A stretch of 42,107 nt of DNA. Origin: Bacillota bacterium. Lineage in GTDB: Bacteria; Bacillota; Clostridia; Lachnospirales; Bianqueaceae. This document shows positions 24,798-31,681 of this stretch, one piece after another. Where the stretch lies: NCBI GenBank assembly GCA_017634575.1, contig JAGBND010000151.1, forward strand, positions 1 to 42,107, written 5' to 3'. The position numbers and the translations under genes are program-made. Each line of letters starts with the position of its first letter. Position 1 is the stretch's first letter. Below the pieces are notes generated by a model, which saw only the letters and a program-made list of their open reading frames with translations, did no database searches and was not told where the DNA came from.

Positions 24798-25916
24798 TTA
24801 ATCCACGTACAGTCTTGGCACCCTCTTGGAAACCATACTGACGATCTCATCCACATTTTGGTCCAGGAGCGTGGACATGGCAAGAATGGACATCTCGCCG
24901 CCCAAAAGGTCCACCACATCGCCTCTTTGCGTATCCGGAATGTCTGAAACGTCCACCATAAACTGATCCATACAGACTCTTCCGATAATCGGAGCCTTTT
25001 TACCCCGGATTGTCACCCAGCCCAAATTGGAAAGCCTGCGGCTATAGCCATCGGCAAATCCAACCGGGATGGTGGCAATCCGGGTTTCTTTTTCTGTCCT
25101 GTATGTGCCGCCGTATCCTACCTCGGTTCCGGCCGGCACCGTTTTTACCATGGCCACATGGGTATGCCAGGTCATGACCTCCCGAAGACCCGTCCCTGGC
25201 CAGATCTCTTCATCCACCGGGCAAAGACCGAACAATACATCACCGGCCCGTACCGCATCCAGCTGGGATTCATCGTGCAGCAAAATAGCCGGCGAATTGG
25301 CCACATGGGCCAGCGGGATCTGAATTCCGGCTTCTCTGACAAGGGCAAGGGTTTCCTGATATTTGCTCAGCTGCTTTCTCATGGAAATGCCATCCGCCTC
25401 GTCCGCCCTTGCAAAGTGGGTAAAGGCGCCGACTATTTTCAGATGCTGCAGTTGGCTGATTTTGCGGATCGGCGCCACCGCCTTTTCCCCGGCCGGAAAC
25501 CCAATCCGGCTCATGCCGGTATCGATTGCAATATCCACGGGATGCACCACCCCGGCCATGGATGCCAGCTCATCGATCCGCTGAGCCGTTTCTACTGAAA
25601 AAACAGCGGGAATCAGACGCCATCTGAAAAGCTCCTCCAGCTGATCGTCCCAGGTATCTCCCAGCAGATAGATATCTTCCTCTTCCGCCCCGGCTTCTCT
25701 CAGCTCTCTGCCCTCTTCCCACACAGCCACCGCATATTTTCGAATGCCGGCAGCTTTCATGGTCGGATAAATACCGCGAATGCCATGCCCGTAAGCATCG
25801 CCTTTAATAACCGCAATCAGATCGCATCCTTTATGAAGCCGTTTTTGAATATTTTCTATATTTGCCGCCAGCGCATCCAGATGAATCACCGCGGCCGTGC
25901 GCATTTTCAGTTCCAT
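24798..25916 (-). CDS. alr: Alanine racemase
   Basis: 372 residues, normal length. The PLP lysine K38 is in VIKGDAYGHG (usually KADAYGHG, so a Gly replaces Ala). The second catalytic base Y268 is in EVGYGGTY, and RVCMDQFMVDVSD is the conserved C-terminal segment. It interconverts L- and D-alanine for peptidoglycan. An AGGTGAG site precedes the ATG. Downstream, murT has its own promoter, so the grouping is functional rather than a strict operon. Confidence 0.95.
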   Translation of the reverse strand: MELKMRTAAVIHLDALAANIENIQKRLHKGCDLIAVIKGDAYGHGIRGIYPTMKAAGIRKYAVAVWEEGRELREAGAEEEDIYLLGDTWDDQLEELFRWRLIPAVFSVETAQRIDELASMAGVVHPVDIAIDTGMSRIGFPAGEKAVAPIRKISQLQHLKIVGAFTHFARADEADGISMRKQLSKYQETLALVREAGIQIPLAHVANSPAILLHDESQLDAVRAGDVLFGLCPVDEEIWPGTGLREVMTWHTHVAMVKTVPAGTEVGYGGTYRTEKETRIATIPVGFADGYSRRLSNLGWVTIRGKKAPIIGRVCMDQFMVDVSDIPDTQRGDVVDLLGGEMSILAMSTLLDQNVDEIVSMVSKRVPRLYVD

Positions 25917-25950
25917 TCTCTATCTCACCTCTGTCGTCTATATATGAAAA

Positions 25951-25978
25951 TGTGGCAGACTTGGCTTAGTCTACCACA
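25951..25978. promoter_or_regulatory. Inverted repeat upstream of alr
   Basis: TGTGGCAGACT (25951-25961) and AGTCTACCACA (25968-25978) are complementary except for one pair. On the minus strand it overlaps a possible -10 (TAGACT) placed 17 bp from a TTGCAA -35 at 25991-25996, so it could be an operator for alr or an early transcript hairpin. Confidence 0.5.
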
Positions 25979-26014
25979 AATCTAATCCTTTTGCAAATTT
26001 ACAGGAAAGGGTCG

Positions 26015-26118
26015 CCCCCGGAAGGTCTCTCTGCATACTCTGCCGCAATCCTATCCAAGAAAAAAATCCTTCAGATGCTGCGGAAGCCGTCTGCAGAGAG
26101 ACCTTCCGGGGGCTCTGC
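26015..26118 (+). repeat. Hairpin element, copy 1
   Basis: A 21-bp perfect inverted repeat (26015-26035 with 26092-26112; outer part CCCCCGGAAGGTCTC, inner TGCA) encloses a conserved core that begins TGCATACTCTGCCGC and ends GCGGAAGCCGTCTGCA. CCGC/GCGG pairs inside an asymmetric internal loop, above which lies an A-rich apical part. CTCTGC follows the right arm, then TTTTT at 26119-26123. The core recurs inverted at 26215-26277 with different arms. Confidence 0.85.
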
Positions 26119-26152
26119 TTTTTGTGTGGCAGGTGTGCTATCTTTCACATGT

Positions 26153-26337
26153 GGCGCAAAAGTAAAAGAAGAGGGATTTCTTTCCCAGAAGGCAGAGCCG
26201 CCAGCAAACTTACCTGCAGACGGCTTCCGCACATCCCCAGGATTTTATTCCTGGGCAGAATGGCGGCAGAGTATGCAGGCAAGTTTGCTGGCGGCGGCGA
26301 CGTGCCTTCTTTACGACAGTTTCTCTACTTTTGCGCC
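26153..26337. repeat. 12-bp inverted repeat enclosing copy 2
   Basis: GGCGCAAAAGTA at 26153-26164 is exactly complementary to TACTTTTGCGCC at 26326-26337. The right arm lies inside the 3' end of the ABC ATPase gene and encodes its GAKV segment, so the left arm is an inverted partial copy of that gene end. Confidence 0.7.
26193..26294 (-). repeat. Hairpin element, copy 2 (inverted)
   Basis: A 21-bp inverted repeat with one mismatch (26198-26218 with 26274-26294; outer part CCGCCAGCAAACTT, inner TGCA) around a core that on the minus strand is nearly the same as copy 1 (TGCATACTCTGCCGC and GCGGAAGCCGTCTGCA). The apical stem here is CCCAGGA-N6-TCCTGGG. CTCTGC again follows the arm (26192-26197 read on minus). 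The outer arms are 17 bp in both copies but unrelated in sequence. Confidence 0.85.
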
Positions 26338-26913
26338 AAGCTTTTCTGCATCTTCCGGATCGTGAGTGATGAGCAGCAGGGCTTTTTGCCGGCAGCGTTC
26401 TTTCACCGTGCGAATGACGATGTCTCTGGTTTTATCGTCCAGTCCCTGGAAGGGTTCATCCATCAGTATCACAGGCGCATCAAACAAGAGGGCTCTGCCG
26501 ACGGCGGCCCTTCGGCGCATGCCTCCGGAGAGGGTGGCTGGTTTTTGTGTCAGAACTGCGGGGGATAGACCGAGGTCCCGGCACAGCGATGCAGCTTCGT
26601 CTTTGCCAAGGGCCGGGGCGGCAATCCGCCAGTTTTCATAGACATTCATGGTGTCGAAGAGACGGTCCTCCTGAAAGACGACACTGATCCGGGTGTCGGA
26701 TGTGAGGCCTTCTATTTTGCCGCTGTCGGGTTTTAAAAAGCCCAGCAGCAGGCGAAGGAGGGTGGTTTTGCCGCTTCCGGAGGGCGCCAGCAGCACCGTA
26801 GGCTGCTGGTCCGAAAAGGAAAAGGAAATGTCCTTCAGCACCTGCTTCGATCCTTGATTTTTTCCGGACTCGGCAGGATAAGAAAAGGAGAGCTGTTCGA
26901 TAGAAATCTTCAT
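26311..26913 (-). CDS. ABC importer ATPase (nitrate/sulfonate/taurine type)
   Basis: 200 residues, short for this family (about 240-260). Walker A is APSGSGKTT, the Q-loop VVFQEDRLFDTMNVYENW, signature LSGGMRRRAAVGRALL, Walker B VILMDEPFQGLD and the switch LLITHDPEDAEKLG. The Q-loop EDRL and the downstream residues match the SsuB/TauB/NrtD group. Its start overlaps the permease stop by 4 bp (ATGA). It energises uptake through the permease at 26910-27803. The gene ends right beside hairpin copy 2. Confidence 0.92.
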   Translation of the reverse strand: MKISIEQLSFSYPAESGKNQGSKQVLKDISFSFSDQQPTVLLAPSGSGKTTLLRLLLGFLKPDSGKIEGLTSDTRISVVFQEDRLFDTMNVYENWRIAAPALGKDEAASLCRDLGLSPAVLTQKPATLSGGMRRRAAVGRALLFDAPVILMDEPFQGLDDKTRDIVIRTVKERCRQKALLLITHDPEDAEKLGAKVEKLS

Positions 26914-27803
26914 GCCTTTGTCTCCTTTTCTTTGAATGGATCCGGGAATGCGTTATTTTCTTGATTGATGAATGAATCATCTTCTTCAGCAAACGCATGC
27001 TCCTCTGGTTCCGTTTCTCTTCCGGCGGCGCCCAAAGCGCTGTATCTTGCTGCAACCCGGTCGATCAGAAGAATCACCAGCTTTTCGATAATGATGGACA
27101 ATACAATGACCACAAAGGTCCAGGTAAAGAGATCTGCCGTTTCCAGATATACCTTTGCGTCATAAAGCTGGCGGCCGATGGTGCCCTGTGGCGCGGCGAT
27201 AACCTCGCCGGCCACGCCGGACTTCCATACAAAGCCGATGGCAACCCGGAGGGTTGAGAGAAGATAAGGCAGAATAGCCGGCACATAGATCGCCCGGATC
27301 CGCTGCCCGATAGACAGATGAAAGACCTTGCCAACCTCCAAAAGCTTGGGATCCACGCTGCGGAAGCCCTGATCCACGCTGGTCCAGATCATGGGAAGCA
27401 CCACCAGAAAACAGATAAAAATGGAAAGATTTCTGCCGGAAAGCCACATCAGGGCCAGAATCACAAAGGAAGCCACAGGGGTGGCCTTGATCATGCTCAT
27501 GGGCAGCCGGATCAGCTGATCCAGCGCCGGGACATGGGACGTAATGGTGCCCAGCAGGGTTCCCGTTAATAGAGCCAGCAAAAAGCCGATCATGATCCGC
27601 GCAAAGGATCTGCCGATAATCAGCCAAAACTCTGCCGTGCCGGCAAGCTGGATAAAGCGCCTTAGAACCGTCATGGGAGAGCTGATCAGCAGGTCGCTGC
27701 CAACCAGGCTGTATGCAATCTGCCAGATGAATAGCCAAAAGGCCAGCACCAGAAAACCGATGCCGACCTTTCGGACAGTAAATAGTTGTTTAGGATTTTT
27801 CAT
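26910..27803 (-). CDS. ABC importer permease (SsuC/TauC type)
   Basis: 297 residues, six predicted membrane segments, and the coupling-loop signature VGKVFHLSIGQRIRAIYVPAILPYLLSTLRVAIGFVWKSGVAGEVIA near residues 160-205, typical of nitrate/sulfonate/taurine permeases. The C-terminal tail of about 40 residues is acidic and cytoplasmic, rich in Glu and Asp. It sits 9 bp downstream of the substrate-binding lipoprotein gene and overlaps the ATPase gene. Confidence 0.92.
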   Translation of the reverse strand: MKNPKQLFTVRKVGIGFLVLAFWLFIWQIAYSLVGSDLLISSPMTVLRRFIQLAGTAEFWLIIGRSFARIMIGFLLALLTGTLLGTITSHVPALDQLIRLPMSMIKATPVASFVILALMWLSGRNLSIFICFLVVLPMIWTSVDQGFRSVDPKLLEVGKVFHLSIGQRIRAIYVPAILPYLLSTLRVAIGFVWKSGVAGEVIAAPQGTIGRQLYDAKVYLETADLFTWTFVVIVLSIIIEKLVILLIDRVAARYSALGAAGRETEPEEHAFAEEDDSFINQENNAFPDPFKEKETKA

Positions 27804-27812
27804 TATTGAGAA

Positions 27813-29030
27813 TTAGTTTGCGCCGTAGTAGAAGTCATCCGCAGGCATGGTGCCGCCAACGGAGGCCGGATTGGCATCAAACAGGATCTGCAGATAACCT
27901 GCGGTCATAGCCTTCATTTCATCACCGCTGATGCACACGATGTTGCAAAGCGGGATAGCCTTGGTGGCGATACCGGCCTTGGTGATATCGAAATGCTCAG
28001 CAAGGGCTCCGGCATCAGCAGGATTTGCATTGACCCAGTCAACAGAATCCTTGTAGGCAGCCATGAACCGCTCCATTACCTCGGGATGAGCCTCGGCAAA
28101 CGCCTTCTGAATCACAATACATCCGGAAATCAGGCCCCTGTCCTGATAGACTTCATTCCAGGCATCGTTCATGGAAAGAGCAACATGCCAGCCTTCGTTC
28201 TGAACCTGAATAGCGGTAGCATAGGGCTGGGGAGCCAGGGCGATTTCGCAGTTGCCGGCAGCAATCTGTGCGCCGATTTCAGCTGCCTCAGACATGTATT
28301 CCACCGTCACGTCCTCGCCAGGAGTCAGGCCGTTTGCATTCAGCACGTAGTTAAGGGTATATTCAGGGGTAGCGCCCTGACCGGTGGTGTAAATGGTCTT
28401 GCCGGCCAGATCTGCGATCGAATGGATGGTATCGCCGGCCTCCAGCAGATAAAGTACACCAAGGGCGTTGTCAGCAGCCAGCTGAACCTTGCCTTCTGTC
28501 TTGTTGTAAAGAACAGCTGCCACATTGATCGGAACAGCAGCGATATCGAAGTTGCCCTGGATAATGTCGCCAAGGATCTCATCTGCTGCGCCGGCCAGTG
28601 TAAACTGGTAATCGTCAGCAGCTTCACCCTTCTCGGCTGCATCCATCATGCGAAGCATACCCAGAGAAGTGGGGCCCTTCAGGGCTGCAATCCGGACTGT
28701 CTCTGTATTCTCAGGGGCGATCGCGGAAGACTCTGCGGCTTCAGCAGTGCTTTCTTCGGTGGAGGACTCTGCAGTTGCGGATTCCTCGGCTGCCGATGAT
28801 TCAGCAGAGCTTTCGGCGGCGCTTTCTGCAGAGGTTTCTGCGGAGGCTTCTGTGGAAGTTTCTGCAGAGGCTTCTGTGGAAGCTTCGGCGGAGGTTTCAG
28901 CAGCAGATTCTTCTGCCTTGGAGCTCTGCTGTGCTGCGCTGGTTTCTGTGCTTTGTGTGCCATTGCTGCATCCGGTCATCAGGCCTAAAGCCATCACCAG
29001 AACCAGCATGATGCTAAGTGCTTTTTTCAT
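27813..29030 (-). CDS. ABC substrate-binding lipoprotein, NrtA/SsuA/TauA-like
   Basis: 405 residues from the ATG at 29030 (AAGGAGACACAA upstream); an in-frame extension to 29147 is rejected. A signal peptide with lipobox LMTGC gives lipidated C21. Residues about 25-105 are a low-complexity Ser/Ala/Glu/Thr linker with repeated SAETS/STEAS units. The binding domain begins TVRIAALKGPTSLGMLRMMD and keeps the NMT1/THI5-like pattern (DIIQGNFDIAAVPINVAAVLYNK, DLAGKTIYTTGQG). The ligand is unknown; sulfonates, nitrate, thiamine precursors and others are possible. It is anchored outside the cell membrane and feeds the downstream permease. Confidence 0.9.
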   Translation of the reverse strand: MKKALSIMLVLVMALGLMTGCSNGTQSTETSAAQQSSKAEESAAETSAEASTEASAETSTEASAETSAESAAESSAESSAAEESATAESSTEESTAEAAESSAIAPENTETVRIAALKGPTSLGMLRMMDAAEKGEAADDYQFTLAGAADEILGDIIQGNFDIAAVPINVAAVLYNKTEGKVQLAADNALGVLYLLEAGDTIHSIADLAGKTIYTTGQGATPEYTLNYVLNANGLTPGEDVTVEYMSEAAEIGAQIAAGNCEIALAPQPYATAIQVQNEGWHVALSMNDAWNEVYQDRGLISGCIVIQKAFAEAHPEVMERFMAAYKDSVDWVNANPADAGALAEHFDITKAGIATKAIPLCNIVCISGDEMKAMTAGYLQILFDANPASVGGTMPADDFYYGAN

Positions 29031-29143
29031 TTGTGTCTCCTTACTATCCTGCAAAATGCTTTTCTGCAGGCAATTCGCTCTGACCGGCGTCCTAACCGCC
29101 GATCCTGCAGGTAAACCTTTTCTTTTGAAAATGCCTGCCGGTA

Positions 29144-29788
29144 TCATTTGCTCACAAGAATGATTTCATTCCCATCTTTTTGGATTCGGTGATCCGCTTC
29201 AAGCTTGGACAGAGCCCGGTACAAGGTCGCCCGGCTCATGGACAGGGTTCTTGCCAATTTGGCAAAACTGGTAATCTGAACCTTCGTACCATCCGCTGCC
29301 TGTTCTTTCAGATAGCTGAATAACGCCTCCTCAGAAGTGGGTGAAGTAAAGCTGTCGATCCGGCGATTCAGAAAACGGATTCTTCCGGAAAGGAACCGGA
29401 TATAATTCATCGCCATCACCGGGTAAAGCCTGAAACATGCTTCCAGATCTTCGTCGGACATGAAAACAACCTGACAGGCTTTATGGGCCACCAGGGTCGT
29501 TACATAGGAAAAGTCCTGATCGCTTTCGTCAAACAAGGCAGCAGCGCCGAAGCACCCGCCCTTTTGAATCACATTCAGCTGTGCTCCGCCAGGCTTGTGT
29601 ACGGAAACCTCGCCTTCTACCACAATCCCCAGGGCCCTTTCAAAGGCCACGGGGGTGTAGATCTGCTCATTTCCCCGAAAGCTTCTGGCTTCAAACCTTT
29701 CCAGTACCCTGGCCGTTTCCTCCATCTCCATTCCTTTGAAGAGGAAGCAGCGCTTCACGGTCTCCTGTTGTGATTTTGTTAGTTTCAT
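29144..29788 (-). CDS. Crp/Fnr family transcriptional regulator
   Basis: 214 residues from the ATG at 29788. The frame continues upstream to 29866 but that part contains a consensus promoter, so the shorter start is chosen. It has an N-terminal cyclic-nucleotide-binding-like beta barrel (GIVVEGEVSVHKPGG, GGCFGAAALF), a dimer helix (NYIRFLSGRIRFLNRRIDSF) and a C-terminal winged HTH (SFAKLARTLSMSRATLYRALSKLE). There is no Fnr-type four-Cys cluster, so an effector other than O2-labile Fe-S is likely. It sits 113 bp upstream of the ABC importer on the same strand and probably regulates it. Confidence 0.9.
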   Translation of the reverse strand: MKLTKSQQETVKRCFLFKGMEMEETARVLERFEARSFRGNEQIYTPVAFERALGIVVEGEVSVHKPGGAQLNVIQKGGCFGAAALFDESDQDFSYVTTLVAHKACQVVFMSDEDLEACFRLYPVMAMNYIRFLSGRIRFLNRRIDSFTSPTSEEALFSYLKEQAADGTKVQITSFAKLARTLSMSRATLYRALSKLEADHRIQKDGNEIILVSK

Positions 29789-29832
29789 CTCAAAACCTGT
29801 CTCAAATGATACAATTTTTGATCCGAGCGGTA

Positions 29833-29861
29833 TATTATCACATTCCGACTGCACTGTCAAC
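29833..29861 (-). promoter_or_regulatory. Promoter of the Crp/Fnr regulator and importer
   Basis: Minus strand: consensus TTGACA (29861-29856), a 17-bp spacer and TAATAT (29838-29833). Confidence 0.85.
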
Positions 29862-29908
29862 ACCAAAAATCAAGTTTTCCGGAAAAAGCCAATGAATCTT
29901 CCGGTAAC

Positions 29909-29955
29909 AAAAAAACACGCCCCACCCGTGGTTTAGATCCCAGGGGCGAGGCGTT
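29909..29955 (-). terminator. Rho-independent terminator of the rpiB-alsE operon
   Basis: On the minus strand CGCCCC (29948-29943) pairs with GGGGCG (29923-29918), with CC(T)GGG/CCACGGG pairing inside, followed by seven T residues (29915-29909). A second hairpin, CCTTTGG-N7-CCAAAGG, lies at 29961-29981. Confidence 0.85.
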
Positions 29956-30001
29956 CCGGGCCTTTGGCTGTAGACCAAAGGCGAGGCTTTCTATCTCTTC
30001 A

Positions 30002-30226
30002 TTATAGGGACGCGTTCTTGCTGTTTTCCATATCCAGATAGTGATAGTCTGGGACTCCCTTTTGCCTTCTGCATTTACATAATAAACCGGGCGGGATCCT
30101 GTATGGGTAGAGGCGACGCCGGCATAGTCCAGCATCACCGGGCTTTTTCCGCCCTCATTCCAGCCGCCTTCAATCTGGGCGGCGCTGACAGAGGTGCACC
30201 CCAAAAAAATTTTCAGGAAAACTCAT
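30002..30226 (-). pseudogene. Decayed GH1 (6-phospho-beta-glucosidase-like) N-terminus
   Basis: On the minus strand an ATG at 30226 begins MSFPENFF. A 2-base loss shifts into another frame continuing GCTSVSAAQIEGGWNEGGK and then THTGSRPVYYVNAEGKR. A further shift gives GVPDYHYLDMENSKNASL before a stop at 30002. The A-Q-x-E-G-G-W-N-E-G-G-K stretch is the conserved N-terminal region of GH1 phospho-glucosidases (normally about 470 residues). Only about 75 residues remain, in at least three frames, so it is non-functional. It lies 80 bp downstream of alsE on the same strand, so it was probably the third gene of that operon. Confidence 0.7.
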
Positions 30227-30305
30227 TGCATTCGATTCTTTCTAAAGTTCATCATTCAGCCATTCAGCCTTGACCGTTGCCTTGCAGGCTGGTTTCTTTT
30301 GTATC

Positions 30306-30974
30306 CTACAAAGCCCGAAGCTCATCCATCAGTTCTTTATAGGGTTTTCCCTTACCAAAAAGGGCACTGGTTCCCAGAACAAAGCCGTCGGCTCCCATGG
30401 CGGAAAGCTCCTGAATCACCTGGGGTGAACAGGCGCCGTCGATCATGATCTTAAATCCGTAGTCCGCCTTCTTCCCGGCTAGCCTGCGGATTTTATCCCT
30501 GGTGGAGGGAATAAATTTCTGTCCGGCAAACCCCGGATTGACCGTCATGACCATCACATAGTCACAGAAGGGAAGCATCTCCTCCACGGTAGAAAGCGAT
30601 GTATCCGGATTGATGGCAAGCCCGGCCTTTGCGCCTCTTTCCCGGATATGACTGAGGGTTCTGGCCACAAACCGTTCCGCTTCCGGATGGATATAGATGA
30701 TATCCGCCCCGGCGTCAATGAACCAGTCCATTTTTGCGGATGGGTTTTCAATCATCAGATGGCAGTCAACAGGTTTGTCTGTGGTGGCTTTTACAGCCTT
30801 CACATCAGAAATGCCCATGGTAATATTGGGGACAAAGGTGCCATCCATAATATCACAATGAAAAATATCCGTCCCCGCCTCATCCAGTACTTTTACATCT
30901 TCCGCCAGGTGACCGAAATCAGCGCACATCAGGCTGGGGCAAAGCAGTTTTCCGGCGCCTGTCTTCTTGCTCAT
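30306..30974 (-). CDS. alsE: D-allulose-6-phosphate 3-epimerase / ribulose-phosphate epimerase family
   Basis: 222 residues from the ATG that overlaps the rpiB stop as ATGA; a longer frame to 31178 lies inside rpiB and is spurious. TIM-barrel epimerase with CPSLMCADF, HCDIMDGTFVPNITMG, KPVDCHLMIENP, IYIHPEAERF, VMVMTVNPGFAGQKFIP and IMIDGACS. The SLMC, HPE and MTVNPGFAGQ variants resemble AlsE more than housekeeping Rpe. It would convert D-allulose 6-phosphate to fructose 6-phosphate. Pairing with rpiB repeats the rpiB-alsE logic of the E. coli allose genes. A role as plain Rpe cannot be excluded. Confidence 0.85.
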   Translation of the reverse strand: MSKKTGAGKLLCPSLMCADFGHLAEDVKVLDEAGTDIFHCDIMDGTFVPNITMGISDVKAVKATTDKPVDCHLMIENPSAKMDWFIDAGADIIYIHPEAERFVARTLSHIRERGAKAGLAINPDTSLSTVEEMLPFCDYVMVMTVNPGFAGQKFIPSTRDKIRRLAGKKADYGFKIMIDGACSPQVIQELSAMGADGFVLGTSALFGKGKPYKELMDELRAL

Positions 30975-31435
30975 TCTGCGGCACCCAGGGATTGGGTTTC
31001 TTCGATCTCGCGGATCATGTCGACTCTTCTCTGATGACGTCCGCCTTCGAATTCGGCTTCCAGCCAGGAATCCACGATCATCTTGGCCAGCTCCACGCCC
31101 ACCACGCGGGCGCCGAAGGCGATAATATTGGTGTTGTTGTGCTGTTTGGACAGCTTGGCGGAATAGGGTTCGGAGCAAACGCAGCAGCGGATGCCCTTCA
31201 CCTTGTTGGCGGAGAGGGAGATGCCCACGCCGGTTCCGCAGATCAGCACGCCGCCATCCACCTCGCCGGCCGCAACCATTTTGGCGACCTTATAACCGGA
31301 AATGGGATAATCAAATCTTCCCTCTTCATCGGTTCCCACGTTGATCACCTCATAGCCCTTTTCCTGAAGATAGGCCATGATTTCTTTTTTCATCTCTACG
31401 GCTACATGATCGTTTCCGATTGCTAATTTCTTCAT
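30971..31435 (-). CDS. rpiB: RpiB/LacAB-family sugar-phosphate isomerase
   Basis: 154 residues with the RpiB N-terminus MKKLAIGNDHVAVEMKK, catalytic C66 in LICGTGVGISLSANK, and GRHQRRVDMI near the C-terminus. It interconverts ribose 5-phosphate and ribulose 5-phosphate, or allose 6-phosphate and allulose 6-phosphate; the latter fits the coupled alsE. AAGGAGATAAC ribosome site. It is divergent from the LacI regulator gene, with operators between. Confidence 0.92.
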   Translation of the reverse strand: MKKLAIGNDHVAVEMKKEIMAYLQEKGYEVINVGTDEEGRFDYPISGYKVAKMVAAGEVDGGVLICGTGVGISLSANKVKGIRCCVCSEPYSAKLSKQHNNTNIIAFGARVVGVELAKMIVDSWLEAEFEGGRHQRRVDMIREIEETQSLGAAE

Positions 31436-31547
31436 TTCAAGTTATCTCCTTATATAGGTTATATGGTTTGGATGTTTTCAGAACATCGGATTGCCTCTTA
31501 TCTTTTTGCCGCGCTTTCCGCCTCCGTTCCTTTTTCAATCTGCCTGT

Positions 31548-31577
31548 ATTGTATCATACGGATGAAATTACCGTCAA
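31548..31577 (-). promoter_or_regulatory. Promoter of rpiB-alsE
   Basis: Minus strand: TTGACG (31577-31572), an 18-bp spacer and TACAAT (31553-31548). Confidence 0.75.
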
Positions 31578-31585
31578 CCGTCCAT

Positions 31586-31619
31586 GCAACAATTTGCGAA
31601 TTTTTACGCAACATGTTGC
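31586..31619. promoter_or_regulatory. Two LacI-type operators
   Basis: GCAACATGTTGC (31608-31619) is a perfect 12-bp palindrome; GCAACAATTTGC (31586-31597) is a closely related imperfect copy. Their centres are 22 bp apart, about two helical turns. The right one overlaps the -35 of the lacI gene, the left one lies 9 bp upstream of the rpiB -35. Likely bound by the LacI regulator at 31682. Confidence 0.75.
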
Positions 31620-31644
31620 ATTTACCGTCTGAATGATGTATAAT
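31616..31644 (+). promoter_or_regulatory. Promoter of the LacI regulator gene
   Basis: TTGCAT (31616-31621), a 17-bp spacer and a consensus TATAAT (31639-31644). The -35 lies partly in the right operator, consistent with autorepression. Confidence 0.8.
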
Positions 31645-31681
31645 CCCTGTATCTACACTGTTTAAAGAGGGGCTTACGCCT

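Noticed and set aside
26015-26294. CRISPR array or riboswitch in the alr upstream gap
   Set aside because: Only two inverted units with large hairpins and no regular spacers, so not CRISPR; no known riboswitch consensus is visible.
29030-29147. 39-residue extension of the substrate-binding protein
   Set aside because: It would bury the signal peptide; AAGGAG lies directly before the ATG at 29030.
28648-29163. 171-residue Ser/Ala-rich plus-strand frame
   Set aside because: Antisense of the repetitive lipoprotein linker; open only because of the biased codon composition.
30974-31178. 68-residue extension of the epimerase
   Set aside because: Arg-rich out-of-frame reading of rpiB; the coupled ATG at 30974 starts the true TIM barrel.
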